Positions 58,601-64,000 of a stretch of 64,000 nucleotides of DNA are shown piece after piece (position 1 is the stretch's first letter; each line of letters begins with the position of its first letter). Both the position numbers and the translations under genes were made by a program. Under the pieces are notes generated by a model that searched no databases, was not told the DNA's origin, and worked only from the letters and a program-made list of their open reading frames with translations. This stretch comes from Haemonchus contortus (taxonomy: Eukaryota; Nematoda; Chromadorea; Rhabditida; Trichostrongylidae), in NCBI GenBank assembly GCA_000469685.2, contig LS997562.1:18079813-18143812 (forward strand). Reading direction: 5' to 3'.

Positions 58601-61600
58601 AATAATTTTTCATCGAAAAAAAAACCTGGAGAGCGAAGAATCGAGAGAAGAAAGAGTAAGCGACGAGACACCAAAGACACCTCACTCCAAACGGTTCGGA
58701 TGCAATTCCTGGCAGAAGCGATCCAGTTTTGGATTTCCTCATTTTTCGCCCAACGATGAACTCAGACTTATTAATCACGTTCCAAACGCCCACGACACAT
58801 TGCACTTCACGGAGGCTTGATTCCTATACATGAGCAACTCGTATTCGACGCTTCTCTCAAAATTCGTCCCTTGTCTCGTTCCGAAAGTAACAAAAAACGT
58901 CCTTCACTTTTTTCCATTACCATACTCTGCAGGGTTCCTGATGAAATTGTCGACAACTGCGTGGCGTCTCGAGGTCTAATCTCGAGCGATTCTTCGAGTT
59001 GACAGTCCCTGTTCTTTTTTCGCAAGAATTTGACCTGTTTCGAATTCGGAGAGCACGTTTCCTTCACCTACAACCTACTCTGAAAGCACCACACAAATGA
59101 AGCAACTGCAAGGTAAAAACGCAATGCGACAAAAAAATATACAGTGCGTTTCATAATTATAAGGTCACCCCAGATTTTTGCGATTCCGGAGAAAGCAGCC
59201 AGAAAGGAATTTTTTGGCAAACACTGGTAGATTCCTCGTCACAATATACCTCCGTACTCAAATTTTGGTCGCAATATCTTTCACCTCAAATTTTTTACGA
59301 ATTTTTTAAAGATAGTGTCGGCTTTTGCACCGTTTCATAATTATAAGGTCACCCTGAGGAAGTAAATGATTTATCAATGTTAATGGCATATGTACAACAG
59401 TTAATAATCTATAGCTCCTCCTTGTTTAGGAGCAACATCAAAGGGCCTGTGTGGCATACTAGAAACTAGGTTTCGAAGATGTTCCTCATCGGTTGCTCTC
59501 CATGCTTCGATAAGTGCTCGCTTCAGCTCTTCTTTGCCCTGGAACTGACGGTTATTCGCATAAACCTGTCTGAATATTATGTCCCAGATATGTTCCATCC
59601 GACTGAGGTCGGGACTGCAAGCTGGCCATGGCAGACGCTTATTTATTGGCATTGCAGCCACTTATCCGTTGCACGGCTCACATGATTGTAGGCGTTATCT
59701 TGTTCAAAGACATAGTTGAGGTGACGGCGATGGATAGAAAGGATACTAGATGATGCTCAAGACTTTCTGGTAATCCTTGAAATCCATACTGCAGCTCACG
59801 ACAACACGACATCATTGCAGAACGCACCCCGCACCATAGGCTTCCTCCACCGAAACTGCGATGGCTGAAGTAGACTGGTTCCTTCCTCAAGTCGCATTAG
59901 TACCGCTTGTTTTCGTCAGATTGAATTTCTTTTCATCCGAAAAGACGACCTGAGTAGGAATTATTCAGCACTATGGTGAGATTTCGATGCAGATCTACCT
60001 TTGCCCAATCTCTCCCTAGGTTCATCATCGCAAATCCGAGTCGAGCCTCTTTGTGACGATCGGTGATTCGTGGCACCTTCTCCATTGCTTGCCTGGTGAT
60101 GTTCTCGCATCTTCTCACTGCTCTCCAGACTGTAGTTTTCGACACATAGAGGTTTAATTCCGATCGGATCTGGTTCAAGGAGGACGTACTGTTGGAAACA
60201 GTCCTCAGAATTTTCCGCTCGTCACGGGTAGTAATCTTTCATGGGTGTCCACAGTCGGTGTTATATCTAATGACATGAGGACTCTCTAGAAATCCCCGAA
60301 TGGACCAAGGGGATCTCTCTATTTGCCTGGAAATGGCTCGAGTACGGAGCCCACCTTCATGATGAGCCTTCTCATCAGAGGAAAGCAGATGACCACGGGC
60401 CATGTTGACAGTCAGATTTAGAAATGCCTTTGCTACACATGTTTACCTTTACAAGTATCTTCAAACACGAAATTTCCTCTCTTTCGTTAAAAATTGTTCA
60501 CTTTCTCAGGGTGACCTTATAATTATGAAACGGTGCAAAAACCGATAAACTGTTCTAAAAAAGTTCAGAAGAATGCAGCAGCGGCTAAGCAACGGATACC
60601 TAGGTTATTCGTGCTGGGGGATCTGTTCATGATGCTAGAAAAAATCCTTAATGATTACTTTTTTTGAAAGTGCAAAAATCGAGGGTGACCTTATAATTAT
60701 GAAACGCACTGTATTAGGTAGCTTATCATTTCTAGCTAACATGTCCTTTCTGAAAAGTTAAGAAGAAATTTGTTCATGCTATTGAGATGGATTTCGTTGT
60801 TGGCCCACGAGCTACGGTCCGAATAGGCATACTGTCTATATTATGCCTTTACTGAAGTGTCCTGGAACGTGGGTTTTGGTGGCTCTCACAGGTGGCAGTA
60901 TCATGACTGCATGTCCACGACGAAGGTTTCGTTCAACGCAATGTTGGATTATCGAAAGGCAGTTCTTTCTGAATTGGTACGCTGAACCGCTTTGAGGGCA
61001 TCTCGCTCGATATACCTCTTCTAAGCAGAGTAGTATGTAGGTACAATCACAGCTCGGCCCACCTAGTGCAGGCCCCCTTCCACCGTAAAAATTTTACCGG
61101 CCTTCTTTTACAGGCCCCTAACCATTTTCTCATCCGCATTCTATAGCGTTTTTGACCAGCGTCATGTATCAGCCCTGCCCAACCTAAGCAAACTCCGCTT
61201 CTTTTTTCACAGTTTTGATCGAATCTACATATAACCTTTGACCACACTTCTTTTATCACCTATAACTACTTTTTTCCAAGCACTCCAGAACGTTTTCGAA
61301 CAGAGCTGTGAATCCTTTGCCTCAGCCCCGCCCGCCTCAATGCAAACCTCCCTATTTCAGGGGTTTGGTCCCACTTCTTTTATTACTTCTGACCACTTCT
61401 CCGCATTCTGGAACGTCTCTGAACAGAGGTATATATACTTTCATAAAGTAGCAACCATTTGAACGAACGCTCATCGCGAGAAGAGCTTAGCGCAGTCATT
61501 CATGCTCCACATGGACCTTACTCATAACTTTCAACTTTTTTCCCGGCCCACACGCCTTCGCTCAATCAAGTTATGAACAGCCTACTGCGGGAACGCTCCG

Positions 61601-64000
61601 CCTACCCTGGTGAATTCCCTTCCCTTCACCTATTGACTCATCTCTTCCCTTTGCTCATTCTTTCCCGTCGTCCGGGCTAAAAAGACAACTCAAAGGCACA
61701 GCTCGTGATAATAATGGTTTGCTGAGTTCTCCCAATAGGGATGCCCAGTGGACCTCGAGGGTAACAGGAAGGACGCTGTCGAGTCCCAAAACTTAACAGC
61801 TAGGGCACAGTGGGAGCCCCGTTACCGGATCGCCCGAACTTCCCGCCCCTCAGTCGATGTCACGTCGGACGAGTGTCGAGGCGGTACAGATTGCAATACT
61901 CGCTTTAGGACCCACACAAATCAGCTGATCGCCGAGTAATGAGGCGATGTTTTTCTCCTACCCTTCTATTCTCTGTTATTCTTTTTGCTGCTGCAATCCC
62001 TTCTTCAGTTTTCTACCACAAGAGGCTATTTTTGCTGTTACTAGGGTTTCTTGTTAACATATGTTTATAACTAAACGAATTTTGCTTACCGTAGTCAGCT
62101 ATTCGCACTAGAATCCACGCGTAAGCAATGACACACATCTTATATTTCATCCAAACGCCCCATTCATCTTAAATTTTCTGGCCTTGTTCAGCCCCCTTTT
62201 GAACGATTTTTCGAAGCCTTTTTTCACTTTGTAAACTCCAAGTCACGCAGTTTGTTCGCCTTCATCGCACTATTCCCCATCTTATCTTCAACTTTTCGTC
62301 ATAATCTGGTTTACCCAAAATTATTGAGAAGTGTGCCTCTCAGACGTTTTGCCCATGACACCGCTCACTCCCGTGCATGTTGCACCTTTTGAAGAGGTGT
62401 TGCAATAACCTAGAGCGCTCACCATCAGAAAATGAAAACAGTTTGTTGAGTGACGAGCAGTTACTCCTATATAATAGAGTATCTCAGCGCACACCACGTT
62501 TAGTGCTGAGCTAATATCTCCTTCTGAGCTAGTGCTTGAGACATGAGATAAATTCGAGTCCTTGATTGACACATTAATCGACCCGATAGATGAACAAAAT
62601 ACAGGAGTGGAGCAATGCATCGCGTTTTAAAATAACCTCACATTCTTTTTTCAACTTGGCTCGTTCCTTCTCGAATTGACAGCATTCCATCTTCAATTTC
62701 GCCAAACGCTCTGTTAATGCTTCCACCGCTTTCTTTTCCTGAACGCTTTCATAGCGTTTATAGGATAATATCAGCGTTCAGAATCTATTTTGAAAAATTA
62801 CGTTGTTCTGTTTTGCTATGCGAACGGAACAGCTAATTAGTTCATCAAACCTTGTTTGCTGATTGCGAGCTGTCTGTAGTCTCGAGATCCATACTGCATT
62901 ATTTTGCTCAACCTGGAAAATATCAACAGTCTCGACCGCAACTTCAATGGAGAAAAACCTACTGTACCTGAGCAGACAGTCGTCTACACTCCTCTTCCAA
63001 TTCTTTGCGTTTACGCAAAAAATCAGTGGTTTTATCGCGAGATCTTGAAAACGAATATTAATGGAATCAATATCGGCAACGAATATTTGTCTAATTTGTT
63101 GAAAGGCCTATGAAATATTCGTGAAATGCTCATAAGGCTTCGAGTTGTTGGGTAAAGATCTTTTCCTCCACTAGTTACGAGGAAGCCTGAAGGGTTAGTT
63201 GGTACAATCATAGTGATAGAGCTACCATGCAGCCCAGACCATTTCAAACATGTCTATTTTATAACGGTAATTCCGGTAATCCTGATCAATCAAAAACCTG
63301 TCGAAAAGACAACACAGCACTATGATATCAGTTCATACTAACCATGACTAATGGCCTTCTATAGTTAACATGGTGTTGCAAGCTAGCTGTAAATTAGCTG
63401 CATTATTACGAGGCTCGTCTTATAGATATACAGTTGAGAAAATATTAGACAATGATGTCTCCCCATCTCATGTCAGATAGAGCTTTACAGCAGATTCACT
63501 GTGTATTTGGCGTAACACTGGTTTTAGATATTGCAGCTAATACCTCAAAATGTATGTAAACATCCATTTTACGGATTCGGTAGTCCATAAAGTTGATCTT
63601 CATGTGAATGAATAAGTCACTGTGTTTTATATCGCTGCAGCTCGCCCAGTAACAAACGGATGATTTTCATCTGTACGTTGAGTTTCTTAGCTCGAAATGC
63701 CACCGGAAATGACAGGAGTAATAGAAATGAAGAGATTTCGATAAAGGATAGGAAGATAGGATTAGTCCGTATCAGTTGTCACTGCTGTTTTGCTGTGTTA
63801 CGGAAGTGTTCTGGTATCATGTTCCGGTTCACCTCATTAAATGAGCCATTTCAACCCAGTTATAATTTTTACAATAACAAGAATGTGAGTGGAATTTTAC
63901 GTACTCTAACCATCACATCTGACTTTCTTCACGCAGATACGCAGCATCACGCGCAGTCAATCCCTCTTCATCTATTGAGCTACTGCTGATCTGGTTACTT
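49649..64000 (-). CDS. Unrecognised coiled-coil/acidic protein, 5' end off window
   Basis: Sixteen phase-compatible exons: 64000-63917 (cut by the edge), 63043-62968, 62912-62802, 62738-62642, 57567-57446, 55983-55891, 55162-54926, 52967-52869, 52791-52696, 51071-50973, 50779-50569, 50511-50432, 50358-50241, 50168-50088, 49937-49881, 49803-49649. About 605 residues are visible. The N-terminal part is charged and heptad-like (FLRKRKELEEECRRLSAQ, LTERLAKLKMECCQFEKE), continuing through TPLRVFMVNFAKIALRTYE. The C-terminal half is low-complexity: Pro/Ser-rich, then acidic (DFSDDDSAIDPEAEDDE), Ser/Gln-rich, ending with FDF-type motifs (FAFDFGG, FQFDFNA, NLFDF). Such short Phe motifs occur in adaptor-binding tails, but no family is assigned. 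The 5.1 kb intron 57568-62641 holds a Tc1 element, a Tc1 relic and a MITE, so joining the two halves is inference from phase. Confidence 0.7.
51799..52043. mobile_element. MITE, TTAA family C
   Basis: Perfect 13-base inverted termini CCCATTGCGTACC / GGTACGCAATGGG are flanked by TTAA (51795-51798 and 52044-52047). It is 245 bases and non-coding. A perfect hairpin CGTGCTGCAC-ATG-GTGCAGCACG (51813-51835) lies next to the left terminus, the same layout as in family B. It is in an intron of the coiled-coil gene. Confidence 0.92.
52968..54925. other. Intron of coiled-coil gene; unexplained open frames
   Basis: Open frames occur on the plus strand around 53875-54700 and one on the minus strand at 54542-54724. 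The plus-strand series (for example 53875-54093, and frames near 54450-54690) has a coding-like flavour with frame changes, suggesting a decayed mobile element. No motif could be assigned. Confidence 0.35.
55984..57445. other. Intron; nothing recognised
   Basis: Intron between exons 57446-57567 and 55891-55983. An AT-rich stretch with short open frames (56581-57148) shows no family motif. Confidence 0.45.
58170..59050 (-). pseudogene. Old Tc1-like transposase relic
   Basis: Minus-strand conceptual frames follow Tc1 transposase order. An N-terminal helix-turn-helix region (LSERDKGRILREASNTSC, 58807-58960) is followed by a second HTH end (VWNVINKSEFIVGRKMRKS, 58670-58800). The second catalytic aspartate region (KDNAPIHVSRNT, about 58330-58370) then runs into LLPWPANN. 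The copy is heavily frameshifted and its terminal repeats were not found. It lies directly beside the younger Tc1 element. Confidence 0.6.
59143..60711 (-). mobile_element. Tc1-like element with double terminal repeats
   Basis: Outer inverted termini CAGTGCGTTTCATAATTATA run to 59171 and from 60683, flanked by TA on both sides (59141-59142, 60712-60713). Each end carries a second, inner copy of the same core (CGTTTCATAATTATAAGGTC): at 59330-59356 on the left, and inverted at 60506-60532 on the right. This is the IR/DR arrangement known from Tc3- and Sleeping Beauty-type elements. At 1569 bases it is full length for the superfamily. It sits in an intron of the coiled-coil gene. Confidence 0.92.
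59401..60403 (-). pseudogene. Tc1-like transposase, broken
   Basis: Starts at ATG 60403 (MARGHLLSSDEK...) and ends at TAA 59401. Paired-like HTH regions are followed by FSDEKKF (first Asp), EQDNAYNHVSR (second Asp) and SPDLSRMEHIWD (Glu), so the DDE residues are all visible. A 49-base insertion (59950-59998) has intron borders AAG|GTAGAT and CTCAG|GTC; removing it restores the family reading DWAK-VVFSDE. A TGA at 60239-60241, in the GRP-K linker region, and two or three small frame changes make the copy inactive. Length without the intron is 318 codons, normal for Tc1. Confidence 0.85.
61110..61435. repeat. Degenerate tandem repeat, period about 140
   Basis: Successive segments share CATTCT...CGTTTTTGACC / CACTCCAGAACGTTTTCGAAC / CATTCTGGAACGTCTCTGAAC, and AGCCCTGCCCAACCTAAGCA / AGCCCCGCCCGCCTCAATGC. 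The units are diverged. No coding sequence was recognised. Confidence 0.5.
61694..62337. mobile_element. MITE, TTAA family A, full-length diverged copy
   Basis: Termini AGGCACAGCTCGTGATAAT and, reversed, AGGCACACTTCTCAATAATT are flanked by TCAA (61690-61693) and CTCA, both diverged from TTAA. It is an inverted full-length match to 16246-16899 and shares GTCGGACGAGTGTCGAG and CAAATCAGCTGATCGC with the short copy at 23.2 kb. It is non-coding and lies in an intron of the coiled-coil gene. Confidence 0.85.
63044..63916. other. Intron of coiled-coil gene; nothing recognised
   Basis: Lies between exon 62968-63043 and the edge exon. No open frame with motif support and no repeat termini were seen. 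Confidence 0.5.

Overview
The window looks like nuclear DNA of a nematode, most likely a strongylid (hookworm-like) parasite. The protein-coding genes are broken into many short exons with TTTCAG-type acceptors and introns down to about 45 bases. The transposon relics are of kinds common in such genomes. Species identity is inference; no database was searched.

Three multi-exon genes lie on the minus strand. From right to left they are: an unrecognised coiled-coil/acidic protein (exons from 64000, open at the window edge, to a stop at 49649); the second-largest subunit of RNA polymerase I (30 exons, 36621 to 22264, splice phases closing to 1152 residues); and hexokinase (7851 to 1, open at the left edge and lacking its first exon). 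The hexokinase / Pol I subunit pair recalls C. elegans hxk-1 (F14B4.2) and rpoa-2 (F14B4.3), neighbours on one cosmid, so the order looks conserved. A small candidate gene on the plus strand (11246-12102) lies between them.

The rest is mainly mobile DNA. Between the Pol I gene and the coiled-coil gene sits an 11.3 kb block bounded by direct repeats (37232-37550 and 48135-48520) that look like diverged LTRs. Inside, in order, are a leader with a candidate primer-binding site and a strong splice donor, a broken gag, no detectable protease, reverse transcriptase or RNase H, an intact Ty3/gypsy integrase ORF with a D,D(35)E triad, a frame-broken UPF1-like superfamily 1 helicase, and a 5'-truncated piggyBac transposase. 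The helicase downstream of integrase is the most unusual feature of the window.

Three MITE families flanked by TTAA (piggyBac-type target sites) occur in introns and intergenic DNA. One copy is nested inside an RTE-like LINE fragment. A 1569-base Tc1-like element with double terminal repeats and a 49-base intron in its transposase lies in a large intron of the coiled-coil gene, next to an older Tc1 relic. A second LINE 3' end, a long inverted-repeat element and several degenerate repeats fill the 14-18 kb and 61-62 kb regions. Exon boundaries were read by eye from splice consensus, phase and protein similarity.
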